Positions 10,601 through 21,306 of a DNA stretch of 64,000 nt are shown here, piece by piece. A model generated the notes under the pieces. It had not been told where the DNA came from. It did no database searches and saw nothing but the letters and a program-made list of their open reading frames with translations. Within the stretch, counting starts at the first letter, position 1. The number at the start of each line of letters is the position of its first letter. The translations under genes were made by a program, and so were the position numbers. The DNA comes from Tridacna crocea (taxonomy: Eukaryota > Mollusca > Bivalvia > Cardiida > Cardiidae), in contig OX031062.1 in the NCBI GenBank assembly GCA_943736015.1, positions 56,036,962 to 56,100,961 on the forward strand. The letters are read 5' to 3'.

Positions 10601-13600
10601 CTAGAAATTTTGATCGATCAAGAAACATGGCTCTGATGACTGTGGGCTATTTACACTATACAGACATGAAGCAATTCTTAAAAATTCTTCTTCTCTGAAA
10701 GGGCTGATTAAATTTTGAAAGAAATGGCTATGGTTCTCTCAGACATTCAGGTGAGCGATCCAGGGCCATCTTGGCCCTCTTGTTTGCTCACCTGAGCACA
10801 GCGTGCTCAAGGGGAGCTTTTAGGATCACCCAGTGTCCATCTTGCGTCAGTGCGTCGTCAACAATTCTTTAAACATCAACTCCTCCTAAACCACTTTGCC
10901 AATGTGGACCAAACTTGGGTGGAATGTTCCTTGGGAGGTCCTCTTTAAAAGTTGTTCACAGAATTTTATTCCATCAAAAACTCTGGTTGCCATGGCAACC
11001 AAATGAAATTTTCTATGAAATTCTTTAAAAATCTCTGAAACCGCTGGCCAGATTTTAAAATAATTTCAAAGAGATGTTGTTCTTTGGGTGACCCTTTTCA
11101 AAACTTTTTCGTGAAATTTTGATTAGTAAAGAAACGAGGCTCTGGTGAATGGGGGCTACTTGCACAATACAGAAATGAAGGAATTCTTAAAAATTCTTTT
11201 TCTCTGAAACCGCTGATCAGTTTTTGAAATAATTTCTCAGAGATAATCCTTAGGTGAGCCTTTTCAAAAATTGATCCGTCAAGAATTATGGCTCTGGTGA
11301 ATGGGGACTACTTGCACTAGATCTATACGGGAATGAAGAAATTCTTAGAATTCTTCTTCCCTGAAACGGCTGATCAGAATTTGAAATAATTTCACTCAGA
11401 TGTTCATTGGATGACCCTTTTCAAAAACTCAATGTGAAATTTTGATCCATCAAGAACCATGGCCCTGGCGAATGAGGGAAATGAAGAAATTCTTAAAAAT
11501 TCTTCTTCTCTGAAATGGCTTGTCAGATTTTGAAATAATTTCACAGCAATTTTCCTTGGGTGATCTTTTTCAAAAATTGTTTGCTAAATTTTGATTCGTT
11601 AATAAACATGGCTCTGGTGAATGGGGGCTACTTGCACTATATGGCCATGAAGAAATTCTTTAAGATTCTTCTTCTCTGAAACGGCTGATCAGATTTTGAA
11701 ATAATTTCATTGAAATGTTCCTTCGCTGACCCTTTTCAAACAGTGCTCGAGAAATTTTGATCCATCAAGAAACATGGCTCTGATGGCTGCGGGCTATTTA
11801 CACTATACAGACATGAAGAAATTCTTAAAAATTCTTCTTCTCTGAAATGGCTAATTTGATTTTGAAAGAAAAATGGCTATGGTCCTCTCAGAAATTCAGG
11901 TGAGTGATCCAGGGCTATCTTGGCCCTCTTGTACGTAGTTTTCTGTTTTGCGCAAGTCTACTGTGGGACAAAATATAACCTAGTGGTAAAGTGCCCTCTC
12001 GGACTGGGCAGGCTGATACGAGACGACAAGTTACGCAAATGTCCGAATGCTCCATTTCGCTTGATGTAGACCACCTGTGGATAGGTGCATTTTTCTACAG
12101 GTACCACCTGACAAAAATGCAGACTTGTTCAAATTGAAAGTCTTTGTGGACAACTGTACTTGGCTGAAATGATCCAAATCGTCTTTGATAGAGTAGACAA
12201 ATTGTGGGACAAAGAGAAAATGCTTGTTACAAGTATTTTCGCCTTTCCGTACATTTTCTTTAAAAAGCTTCTTTTTGATTCTTTATCGGTGTATTAAAAA
12301 ACGGGATTATGTGGTAAAGGGTTTAAGATTTAAGTGTTCCTTTTTCAAGTAGGTATCATCACTAAGTATCAACTTGAAGCGTTCAATAATCTTACTTCAC
12401 CTTATAGGATGCATTCTATTGCAGGCTAAATGTGTAAATTCACAAGGCCATCTCGCCGATATAACCAGCCTGACTGTGCAAAAGGCTTTCCAAGATCGTC
12501 TTAAAAAGTTCCTAGCGGATTCGAAAATAAAGAACCATCCCACAAACCATCTAAAAGGTAATAACTTCGTTAACCTGCTTAACACAGGAGGCGGAGGGAT
12601 ATAGTTTTAGCGTTGTCCTTCCGTCTGTCCGTCCGTCCGTCCGTGCGTCCGTCCCGGTGAATATCTCCAATACCATTGGACGGAATTTCATGAAACTTTA
12701 TACATGTGTACAATAACCCATTCTGCCGAGACACTTGTTTTGTTCTTTTAATTCGATGCAAAATGGCCGACTGGGAGCGATTTTAAGTTATACATAAGTT
12801 ACACTGAAGTACACTTTTGGTGTTTTGAGTCTTGTCTTCAAAACTGTACAAAGGTTTTACATTGAACTTGTCACATCTATCAACCACCATTAGGAAATGC
12901 AGGAAAAAAAGTTTCACCCAGATTGACTGTGCAACACCTCAGTTATATACCCTTGTTTTTGTAATAAGGTGTCATGGAAAGAGGTGGCTTCATGTTACAT
13001 TTCATTACATTTCTTGTGAACGCAACTCCTCCCTCATTTCTTAGGAGATTTGGATGGAATTTTCAAAAAAATCATGGTACGCCCCTTACATTTCTTGGCA
13101 GATTTTGATGAAATTTTCACATAATCATGTGACCTGCAGCATATTGTCAAGACTTTAGGATTTGTAGCTGTATCATGGGATGAGGAGGCTTCATGTTAAT
13201 GATGTTATATTTCATTTTTTACCACTATCTCTTTAATTACTGCACATACCTCAACAGATTTGGATGAGATTGTCACAGATCATGTGACCGAGCACATGTT
13301 GCTAGGGTTTTGCAATTTATCACTTTATCATGGAAAAAGAGGGCTTCATGTCAAATTTAATTTTTTATCAGTGTATCTCCAACTTAAGGATATAATTTCA
13401 TGAAACTTCATACTTTTATTGCTTGATCAAAGCCAGTGACCAATGAATCCATCTCTCCATCCATCAGTCTGTTAGTAATCCTTTTAAATCACAAGTAACA
13501 CCATATATCCATTCAGCTATCCAGGCAGGTGCTACAAATTTCAACACTTTAGTCTCTAGCTAGCTGCTTGAAATGGCAGCAGTATGGCGGTTTATATTGT

Positions 13601-15802
13601 GAGAGGGACATCTCCTAAAGTCCTTGACAACTAGAGGCGCTTGAGCGCCTGTATCGCTCCACAGGCCTGATTTTCTGTAACGGTGCAGAGAAGTTTTTAA
13701 CAATTACCATTCATTCCTGCATTTTAGGTCACTAAAGAAAAAAACCTATGAAAAACATTGCGAGAAAAGAAGAAAATAATAGTAACCTGCATTTTCTTAG
13801 TTTTACACAATAATTTCTACCCTTTAACAAGTTTTACTAATTTGAAGATTTATCATGTTGTCTGCAACATCTTTCAATTATGACCAGTTATAAAAATTTT
13901 GTCTTCTGGTTATAGTTAACTCATTACCAAATGACAACATTTTAGGGTTGTCCAAATGGAAAGCATTTGCAGATGAAAAAATAAAAGTGACTGAAAATTT
14001 GAAAGTTTTGTGAAGGGTAGATACATTGTGGGAAAAGGAGAAAATGCTGGTTACCAGCATTTTCTCCTTTTTCCACAATGTTTTCTAAAGTCTTCTTTGT
14101 CAGGGACATCAAAAGTAGGGACTGTGTGGTAATGGGTTAAAAAGGGTCTTGTTACAAACGATTTTGGGTGGGGAAACATCAAAATATAGAAAATATGTAT
14201 TGTGGCAATTGTTTTATTGAAGTTGCAGGTTCAGTTTGATTGGATAACAAAATGCCTTATCACAACAGTAAAGCCCTGTCCCTCTTTTACTAGGTCACCA
14301 GTAGGTCAACAAACCTTTACCAGAGCTAATCAAAGTGCACAGGTTCTCTTGAAAAGGATTATAGATTATGTAAAGCAACCATCTTTAACTCTTTACCAAA
14401 CGACAACATTTGGGATGTGACCAAATTGAAAGCATTTGCAGACATCAAATTAAACATTGATGAAATGATGATTTCTCTCTTTGATAGAGTAGAAACACTG
14501 AGGGAAAAGAAGAAAATGCTGATTACCAGCATTTTCTCCTTTTCCAAGAGTGTTTTCCAAAGACTTCTTCTTTAGGGTCGTTAAAAGTCAGGACTGTATG
14601 GTAAAGACTTACCAGCATAGGAACTAACCTGCAATACAACAATGAAATCAAAACGAATAGTTTGAGAGAAGAAATTTTTCAAAGATTTTACTTTATACCA
14701 TAAAAGGAAAATGAGTCTCCCATAAAAGCCATGTTTTTTGACGGATTTTTTTTTTTTTAAGGAATTCTGTAGACCTCTATCTAAGGAACATTCCTGCAAA
14801 AAAAAAATGCTATCCAATTAGCGGTTTAGGAGGAGAAGATTTTTAAAGGTTTTTTACTTTGGTTGCCATGGCAACCAGAATTATTCATGGAACACAATTA
14901 TTTGAAGGAATTTGAAAAAGGACCACCTAAGGAACATTCCTGTGAAATTTGGTAAAAATCCAGTCAATAGTTTCTAAGGAGAAGTTTTTTAAAGAAAAAG
15001 TTTACGGACGGACGCACGACGGACACAACGCCATGACAATAGCTCGCTGGCCTTCGGCCAGTGGAGCTAAAAATTGATGAAACTTCATGCATGTCTTCCA
15101 TTGGATAGTCCGTTGATACATTTTTTTTTCATACATATATAATGACATGTCATGGAAAAAAGGGATTTTATGTATATCGTAGGTTAGGCTCGGGTTTATA
15201 TATCTGGCACTGAAAGAGGTAAACTTTGTATAAAATCTCATAGCTTTGTCCAGATCGGAATGCTTAACTCATTTCCAAACGACAAAATTTTAGGTTTGTC
15301 CGAATCGAAAGCATTTGCAGACGACAAAATAAGTGACTGAAAAATTGAAATTTGTTATGTGAAGGGTAGAAAACATTGTGGGAAAAGGAGAAAATGCTGG
15401 TTACCAGCATCTCCTTTTCCAACAATGTTTTCCAAAGGCTTCATTCTCAGGGTAGTCAAACGCAGCTATTGTGTGGTAACAGATTAATCTGTCATTTGGT
15501 CTTTTTTTTATTTTCATCTAATCAAGAGTCTAAACATTTCAGCTGACTGGATGTACATTAGTGTCAATGACCGGGACACTGAAGGCGTCTTTAAGCTGTC
15601 CGACGGATCCAATTTAACCTACAATAATTGGAATCCAGGTGAACTGAACAGTGACCAGGCTGATAAACAGGACTGTGTGGTCATATCACCTCACTACCAT
15701 TACAGGTGGGCGGATGTGGCATGCAACATGAAGTATTTGGCCATATGCGAATATGATTTTTCTAACGCTGCTGAGTACGATTGCTGCTGTCAGTCCGGAT
15801 AA
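7512..15802 (+). CDS. C-type lectin-domain protein, 3 visible exons, 5' end not found
   Basis: The gene joins exons 7512-7609, 12425-12557 and 15543-15802. Acceptors are TTTCAG, TTGCAG and TTTCAG; donors are AAG|GTAACC and AAAG|GTAATA. Phases agree (0, then 1), giving 162 residues that read as one C-type lectin domain in family order: W near the start, TWENAKAKC (the WxxAxxxC motif), GHLADI, WMYISVND, EGVF, DGS, NWNPGELN, DCV, WADVAC, ICE. The four core cysteines of the fold are present. The first Cys (IPC) lacks its usual partner because the site reads SYYY where SCYY is common. The sugar-binding triplet EPN/QPD is replaced by ELN, so ligand type cannot be assigned. The tail after the domain holds three adjacent cysteines. 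CTLD proteins of this sort are usually secreted pattern-recognition lectins; a signal-peptide exon should lie upstream but I could not see one. The largest intron is filled with nested repeats. Confidence 0.78.
7650..7725. repeat. Partial hairpin, family 'TTGGCTAAAC/GTTTAGCCAA'
   Basis: The core GATTGGCTAAAC...GTTTAGCCAATC palindrome lies just after the first visible lectin exon. Only the central part of the family is present. Confidence 0.6.
7900..8168. mobile_element. Palindromic MITE, family 'GCGAAAAGGGGCATTC'
   Basis: This full-length copy has two hairpins (GGATCAGCCTGCGCAGTCTG; GGCGGACTGCTCAGGCTGAT) separated by the TCTGTTTTGAGCAAGTCTGC spacer. It lies in the lectin intron. Confidence 0.8.
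8169..9178. other. Lectin intron stretch without recognisable features
   Basis: Several short open frames occur but none shows a family motif, splice context or coding bias. Confidence 0.4.
9179..12080. mobile_element. Palindromic MITE split by an inserted double array element
   Basis: The left half (9179-9284) and right half (11933-12080) are the two halves of one 'GCGAAAAGGGG' MITE. They are joined by a 2.65-kb insert that starts AACTCACCTGAGCACAACG and ends TTGGCCCTCTTGT. Confidence 0.75.
9284..11932 (+). repeat. Two tandem GCTCACC...GGTGAGC array elements
   Basis: The first element runs about 9284-10783 and the second about 10787-11932. Each begins CTCACCTGAGCACA, CGTGCTCAAGGGGAGC and ends CAGGTGAG(C/T)GATCCAGGGC. 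Their bodies are arrays of ~180-bp units (TCTTCTCTGAAACCGCTGGT, AGATTTTGAAATAATTTC, TGTTCCTTGGGTGACCC, CATGGCTCTGGTGAATGGGG). No protein is encoded; the open frames there are repeat artefacts. Confidence 0.8.
12175..12335. repeat. Degenerate foldback, family 'AATGCTGGTTACCAGCATT'
   Basis: AAAATGCTTGTTACAAGTATTTTC hairpin remnants and a terminal TGTGGTAAAGGGTTTAAG are present. Most of the left arm is eroded. Confidence 0.5.
12425..12557 (+). CDS. C-type lectin gene, middle CTLD exon
   Basis: The acceptor is CTATTGCAG and the donor AAAG|GTAATA. It has 44 codons plus one base (phase 1). It encodes AKCVNSQGHLADITS, the typical 'C..xGGHLA.I' segment, then a helix-rich stretch with many Lys. The final G joins CT of the next exon to give Ala before DWMYISVND. 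The open frame extends upstream to a TTG, but that stretch is intron, not a signal peptide. Confidence 0.8.
12585..13670. repeat. Dispersed repeat with CCGTCCGTCCG tract, lectin intron
   Basis: It begins GGCGGAGGGATATAG, then the TCCGTCCGTCCGTCC tract, CCATTGGACGGAATTTCATG and GATGCAAAATGGC. Degenerate 'GATTTGGATGAGATTTTCAC' units follow and it ends with CGCCTGTATCGCTCCAC. An inverted shorter copy is at 28520-28690. Confidence 0.6.
13915..14140. mobile_element. Foldback MITE, family 'AATGCTGGTTACCAGCATT'
   Basis: The arms start GTTAACTCATTACCAAATG and end TGTGGTAATGGGTTAA, with the centre AAATGCTGGTTACCAGCATT. Confidence 0.8.
14386..14611. mobile_element. Foldback MITE, same family
   Basis: CTTTAACTCTTTACCAAACG opens it and the centre is AATGCTGATTACCAGCATT. 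The arms are ~110 bp. Confidence 0.75.
14612..15075. repeat. Truncated array element with GTGGAGCTA end
   Basis: It holds GGTTGCCATGGCAACCAGAA, GGAACATTCCTGTGAAATTT and GGACGGACGCACGACGGACA, and ends CTTCGGCCAGTGGAGCTAA, matching the right end of the element at 1860-3252. Confidence 0.6.
15264..15487. mobile_element. Foldback MITE just before the last lectin exon
   Basis: It runs from CTTAACTCATTTCCAAACG to TGTGTGGTAACAGATTAA with a GCTGGTTACCAGC centre. It ends about 55 bases before the acceptor of the last exon. Confidence 0.78.
15543..15802 (+). CDS. C-type lectin gene, last exon with stop
   Basis: The acceptor is AAACATTTCAG. Two bases finish the Ala codon, then 85 codons and TAA. It encodes the C-terminal half of the CTLD: DWMYISVNDRDTEGVF, DGSNLTYNNW, NPGELN, QDCVV, WADVACN and LAICEYD. 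The tail is YDCCCQSG. ELN stands where Ca-dependent lectins have EPN or QPD. WAD stands where they have WND, so calcium binding through the second motif is partly altered. Confidence 0.88.
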
Positions 15803-16238
15803 TGTTGGATCAAGAGCAGATTGCGCAAAAGCGCAGTTTGATTTTTAGACCAAGACTGTCCAATATGACGGTGATTCTCCCGTTAAAATCACTTCTAAAA
15901 CACTTCACGCAATATTTGGGTTTCAAGTCATTCAGCAATTTAAGTTAGAAACTGTAACATAATTTCTGATCAAAATAGTATTTCGTGCAGTTCGTTGTAG
16001 GTGGTGATATTGATGTTGTACATGCAGTTATTGTGGGTGTGGTTCCCGACTATGAAAGTGATCAGTTTTAAAACACGACATCCGTTTAAGAGACTTCCAG
16101 TGCATTCCTGATTCCGGTTTTCCTTGTCTTTGTTTGTTCCTTAAACAATAGTTTAGCCTACATTAAGCATTTTACATAGTACGCAAAACATTTTTTCATT
16201 TACTATACATTTTTCTGTCAGCAACTTTGACAAATTAC
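15803..16238. other. 3' flank of the lectin gene
   Basis: No AATAAA is seen close to the stop. The nearest, at 16636-16641, lies inside the next element. Nothing else is recognised. Confidence 0.4.
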
Positions 16239-17568
16239 TGGCCTAGTTCACGACGCACTCGGGTTTCGACTATAGTCAGTGGAGTTTCTCCTGAACGGGT
16301 AGAGTTTCCGCTCGAGTGACGTAATTTGACCTTTTGAACTCGACTCTTCTCAACCCTGCTGCAGCCTAGAGTTTCTCGAGTTCCAAAATGGCGGAAAGCA
16401 AGACGTAATGAAGCGACCGAAAACGTTTTCTGTCATTTTATTGGTTTGTTAGTTTGCGCATTTGTTAAATGCGTGATAAAACTACGGGAAATCAAATGTA
16501 CTTCTAACCTATGTTTATTCATACATCTTCCAAAATGAATTTAGGCATTTTCCTCCATGAAAAGGTCCCAAAAGTTGAAAACAACAGGGGTGGGGGGTAC
16601 ATTACGGTATCACACCTCTGCTTTTCCCTACATTGAATAAAGAGCAAAAATCATCATATTTGCAGCTCTGTAGAAGGCTAAATAGCAAAATGTTGGTCTT
16701 GGGGTTTCTATATTCTAAAAGTACACCCATATTTAAAAAAAACATGATGCGAAAAAACCAACATGACAAACTACTGCATTTTTCGCTAAATAACAACAAA
16801 CACAAGTACCCTAAAAATTGTCCACTCAAAATCGCCTGTTCCCGGCCATGACCCCCAAGATTTTGTTCCCTCACCGATACAAAAAATTCCTTTCAGTATA
16901 CGATAAAAACACATCTGAGTGGTTCTTCAATACCCAAATTTGAAATAAATATGAACTATATACACTCTAGCCCTCCAAGCTCCATGAAACAGTGCAACAA
17001 AAGTGCTACTGTAAATTTTACTTTTGACGCTACGACCCAATCTCCTAGCAGAGTTGTCGTTCGTTACTATCGCCATACACCTCTGCAATGAGCTGAATGA
17101 CAAAAATCTTGTCAAACAGAGGAAAACGTGTTTTGTTACTGTTTAACTATTTCATACGTAACATGGTAAAGTAGTCGATGAAAATATGATTCTGGGTACA
17201 TTAAAAGTGCATTCGAACTGATGAATTTACCTGTATACAATGGAACTATTTTTTCAGACTTCTCTACTGATCATAATCTTTCGCCAATTTAAAAAAAAAA
17301 GTCAGTTACGGTCATGTGACAAAAATACGATGAAGTTCTACTTTCTGAGTCAACTACAGAGGTGAATGAGAATGATCCGTAGTGCAAGAGAGTGACTACG
17401 ACCCGGAAGCAATCTCGCTGTGGTGCGACACCATTTGTCCATGCCACCCATGTTTGTTTTGACTCTAGACTCTACTTAGCCGTTCAGGAGAACATGATAG
17501 GTGCGCATGCGCATCAGTTTACCGCGTTTTCAGATATCTACCCTAGAGTTTCGTCGTGAACTCAGCCA
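16239..17568. mobile_element. Non-autonomous DNA element with TGGCCTAGTTCACGACG ends
   Basis: The left end TGGCCTAGTTCACGACG matches the inverted right end (CGTCGTGAACTCAGCCA) with two mismatches. A second inverted pair, TCTCCTGAACGG / CCGTTCAGGAGA, lies inside. No transposase is seen in the 1.3-kb interior. Confidence 0.6.
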
Positions 17569-17864
17569 CTGTATCACAGATAGACTCATGAATCTAGCCA
17601 AAATTTTCAGTGGAATGAACTAAACTTGACTGTATTTTGACCTCCGAATTATTTACATTTAACTACTAGCGTGCCTTTAATAAAGATTTCACCGAGTTGG
17701 TCAATGAGACAGGCTTTACTTTTCAACTGCATGAGCATCTTATATTTTTTGGTTTCGGTCAATTCTTCTACTGGGAACACAGAACCCTGCCGCTGGAAGA
17801 AATGTTATTGTGGTCACCAATCTTAACTCCTAAGCTGCAGAGTGCGACTCACTGATCTTTTGCA

Positions 17865-18035
17865 GAAAGTGTAGATCAAGATCAGACTGCACAAAACGTG
17901 CAGTCTGATCTTGGATCTACACTGTCCCCGATAAGGAGATAGTGTTCCACAAAACAGCTTTAAAGTAGCAATATTTAGTTTTTTTACTGTCTAATTGAAA
18001 ATTTCATTTTAGTTATTTTGCAGGATAAGGGTTAA
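17865..18035. mobile_element. Hairpin repeat, family 'GATCAGACTGCAC/GTGCAGTCTGATC'
   Basis: GTAGATCAAGATCAGACTGC and its inverse flank a short loop, followed by the family tail GATAAGGAGATA...AATTTCATTTTAG. It recurs about ten times in the window. Confidence 0.7.
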
Positions 18036-18099
18036 GGGAACTTAAGGCAGTTTTATTTAGATTCTTCTCTCTCTAGACAGCCGGTAATTGGTGACCAGG

Positions 18100-18990
18100 G
18101 TCTCCCTTTACAGGCCATATCTTCTGTAGGGCTTCATTCAACATATGTCCTCAATCCAAAGGCATCGTCACCAACGAGGAAGAAAGGCATATCATAGTCA
18201 TCATTCTGATGTGGTTCAGGAGGTGAGAAGCCAACAGTATCATCTTCGGGCATCTTGTGGAGCTCAGAGTTGTCTGAGCATCAGACATGTGTACATGTCC
18301 CCAGGCGTCTGTTCACAGGAACCTGTAGTCGGCATTAACAAGGCTCATTAACACAATGAAGATAAAGCCCACATAGTTGTAGTATTTAAATCCTGAATGT
18401 TTGAACTTCCTCGGTCCAAATCGCTTTCCATCGAGTGCTCTGCAAGCATGGGAGATGTTCCGCTTCCTTTCAAACTCTTCATCTATGGTTCTCTTTTCTT
18501 CAGAGGTGTTTGGGATAAAGACGAACTCTTCAATGTATTCCTCTATTATGGCCTGGTAGACTAGGGATATTGTTGACTTGGCTAGCCAATAATCATACCA
18601 GAGGGAGGGGTCAGAATCTTCCCAAGCATGGTGCCTAAGCGTCACAACCAGCTTTAATCCGGGATCTGGAGACTTTCTCCAGTTGGTGCCTGGCTTCAAG
18701 TCCTAGTGTGAGGTGTTACAGTGGCTTGTGAACATCTTTTGGTGACCATCACATAGTTCGGGAAGGAGCTAGTGTAACCTGCTCTCTGATTGACAAGAAT
18801 AGCATGTGTTGCGCTGCAGAAACCAAAAACTTCTCTTCTTGGGTAATCATGGCCTTGTCCATCATTTCCATTCCACGGTGACGCCTATGTTAATTCTTGG
18901 GCTTCCGGAGCTGCTGGTCAAGGAGCCTGCTGCTGCTGAAACATGAGGACAAATTGCTCGATTTCTGTTCCATTCTCCATGACGTCAGCC
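18100..18990 (-). pseudogene. PIF/Harbinger (HARBI1-like) transposase fossil
   Basis: On the minus strand 18699-18313 reads TNWRKSPDPGLKL, VTLRHHA, STISLVYQAIIEEYIEEFV, RALDGKRFGP, YYNYVGFIFIVLMSLVNADY: the DDE_4 transposase core (ALDGK and ...LVNADY). The frame then has a stop; a further match (PPEPHQNDD, FLVGDDAFGLRTY) lies at about 18110-18220, carrying the late DD motif. It is therefore a broken DNA transposon gene. Confidence 0.85.
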
Positions 18991-19204
18991 AGAGCATTGC
19001 CAGGAATTCATCGGTTCTTATCACTTATACACATTTTGTATTAAAAGAACCGACAACAATTTGTGACAAGAGATATGCAAACTCTTTATCACCAATATCA
19101 CCTATCTGCAACCGATTACCACGTATGTATCACCGAACATACCCGACGTATGACAACTGGATACATTGATACATATTATATCTTCAACAAACGAGCTCGT
19201 AATT

Positions 19205-19899
19205 TAGGCCTGCCCTCCACTACATTCCCGATTGCTTGTCGAAGGGTTGCAGTTGTAAAATGGCTAATTTCGTGGAGCTTTCGGGATGAAAATGGGCGGA
19301 GCTTGGCAAACGGGGCTCGTTCGGCAATGATACGCGGAACAGTATGCGAAAGGTTGCCGAAATCTTACCGAAGTATGCGAATCCAGTACAGAAAAATGCC
19401 GATCGGTCCAGAATTGTTGACCGAGGGTTTCCCGATCACGCAGAATGGCTGCAGTTCACTTGCAGAACATACAGAAGCGTTCAAGACTCAATGCCGACAT
19501 GTAGGCGATGTGAGTGCCAAGGTATATATAGGCGAGTTATCTTTCCTGAACTGCTCGGGGTGACACAGTGAATAAGAAACCTCGCCGAATGCTGCCGGAT
19601 TATGCGCGATGTGTTTCAGAACGTCCGGAATGATTGCTGAAGGTTCCCCGAAGGGATGCCGATGGTCCCGACGCTTTCCCGAACTCAACGATCGACGTCC
19701 AAATTTTAAAACTTTTAAAATTTGGATCCCGAAGCTTTTTTGATCCCGAATCGGCCCCGACACACTAAGAATGTTTCCAGATGGGTTTGAGAAACACCAA
19801 GAACGGTTGCCGATCATTGCGAAGATGTGCCGAAACATCCAGTTCCTGTCATTTTTACGATCGGGAACCTTTGGGGGTCCTAGTGGAGGGCCGGTCTTA
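19205..19899. mobile_element. Non-autonomous element with GCCCTCCACTA ends
   Basis: The left end TAGGCCTGCCCTCCACTA and the right end TAGTGGAGGGCCGGTCTTA are inverted. The interior has repeated TTGCCGA/CCCGA words and CGATCGGGA-like inner repeats. The open frames on both strands show no known domain. Confidence 0.55.
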
Positions 19900-20025
19900 C
19901 GTAACGTTCCCCGGAGAAAACCTTTTTACTCTTATTCTACCAAATAATTCAATTAAACTTTTAGCCCGATTGTAAATTTTGTGCTTTTTCATATTATATT
20001 CCTTACAGAAAACTTGGTCTTATCA

Positions 20026-20095
20026 GGGAGTGTAGATCAAAGATCAGACTGCACGTCGTTCTGTGCAGTCTGATCTTGATGTACATTGTCTGCAA
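20026..20095. repeat. Hairpin repeat, family 'GATCAGACTGCAC'
   Basis: AGTGTAGATCAAAGATCAGA...GTGCAGTCTGATCTTGATGT; core hairpin only. Confidence 0.65.
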
Positions 20096-20280
20096 AAGGT
20101 CAAGAAGTCGCGCTTTGCAGCCCATGGGTCAAAGCATTGCAGTTATTTGGAGAAGTGATAAACTTTGTAGAATTTCTTGTGAAAGCTGGCATATACAGTG
20201 AACTATTGATAATCCTTACGATGATAGTCATACGAGTAGAATTTAGTTCAAATCTTGTATTTATAATTATGTTAGATCCT

Positions 20281-20507
20281 TTAACCCTTTACCCCATAAG
20301 GCATTTCTATGGTATCTCTGATTGAACCTAAATAACAGCAAGGATGAAGCCATTTCTTACGTGTATTTGAGACCTTTTGAAAGCATAGAAAACATTGTGA
20401 GAAAAGGTGAATTTGCTCGTCACGAGCAATTTCACCTTTTGCCACAATGTTTTCCAAAGGCTCCTATAAGCAATGCGTAGAAATGAGTATCTATGGAGTA
20501 AAGGGTT
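20281..20507. mobile_element. Foldback MITE, family 'TTGCTCGTCACGAGCAA'
   Basis: The arms run from TTTAACCCTTTACCCCATAA to TATGGAGTAAAGGGTTAAA and the centre is AATTGCTCGTCACGAGCAATT (close variant). One of four copies. Confidence 0.8.
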
Positions 20508-20678
20508 AAACATATATAATATATTAGCTTTTCTTATCTTTTGACGCAACTCATAGTTTGTGAATACCATAATCAATGTGCTACACCATGGGCCGGTGGC
20601 CTATATTTACAAATAAATAAATATTGTACTGTAGTTTAGTTGACCTTTGTCAGTCGAGTCATTTCTGTATCTTAAATC

Positions 20679-20901
20679 TTTAACTCTTGACCAAACGATA
20701 AAATTTTAGACTGATCCAAAGTGAAAGCACTTGCAGACGTGAAATTAAACGTAACTGAAAAATTGAAATTTGTTTTCAGTAGGGTAGGAAACATCTGGGG
20801 AAAAGGAGAAAATGCTGCTTTACAGCATTTTCTCCTTTTCCCACAATGTTTCAAAAGCTTTCTATCTCAGGGTCGTAAAAACAGGGATTGTTTGTTTAAC
20901 C
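20679..20901. mobile_element. Foldback MITE, family 'AATGCTGGTTACCAGCATT'
   Basis: The centre is AATGCTGCTTTACAGCATT. The right end touches the next copy. Confidence 0.75.
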
Positions 20902-21125
20902 CATTACCACACAAGAAAAATTTCGACTGGTCCAAATTGAGAGCATTTGCAGACGTCAAAATAAAGGTGACTGAAAAATTGAAATTTGTTCTGGGAAGGG
21001 TAGAAAACACTGTGGGAAAAGGAGAAAATGCTGGTTACCAGCATTTTCTCCTTTTCCCACAGTGTTTTCAAAAGGCGTCTTTCTCAGGGGCGTCAAAAGT
21101 AGGGATTGTGTGGTAATGGGTTAAG
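20899..21125. mobile_element. Foldback MITE, back-to-back second copy
   Basis: TTAACCCATTACCACACAAG ... TGTGTGGTAATGGGTTAA with centre AATGCTGGTTACCAGCATT. It adjoins the previous element directly. Confidence 0.82.
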
Positions 21126-21129
21126 GGTT

Positions 21130-21306
21130 AAACCTTTTGCTGCTAAGCGCGACTAAAGGACACAGATCGTGCAGTCTGATCTTGGATCTACACTGTCCGA
21201 TAAGGAGATATTATACCCCAAAACGCAACTTTAAAACAGCAATATTTGGGCTTTTACTACCAAACTGAAAATTTCATTTTAGTTATATTGCAGGAGAAGG
21301 TTTAAC
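21130..21306. mobile_element. Hairpin repeat, family 'GATCAGACTGCAC', full-length type
   Basis: It begins AACCTTTTGCTGCTAAGCGC. The left hairpin half is shortened, then CGTGCAGTCTGATCTTGGAT and the tail to GCAGGAGAAGGTTTAAC. Confidence 0.65.

Noticed and set aside
12374-12604. Open frame beginning MKRSIILLHLIGCILLQ that looks like a signal peptide
   Set aside because: It starts at TTG, not ATG, and lies in the pyrimidine-rich intron end. The true lectin exon starts at 12425 after TTGCAG.
19063-19563. 166-codon + strand open frame, the longest in the window
   Set aside because: It runs through the GCCCTCCACTA-ended element, has equally long overlapping frames on both strands, and shows no known domain.
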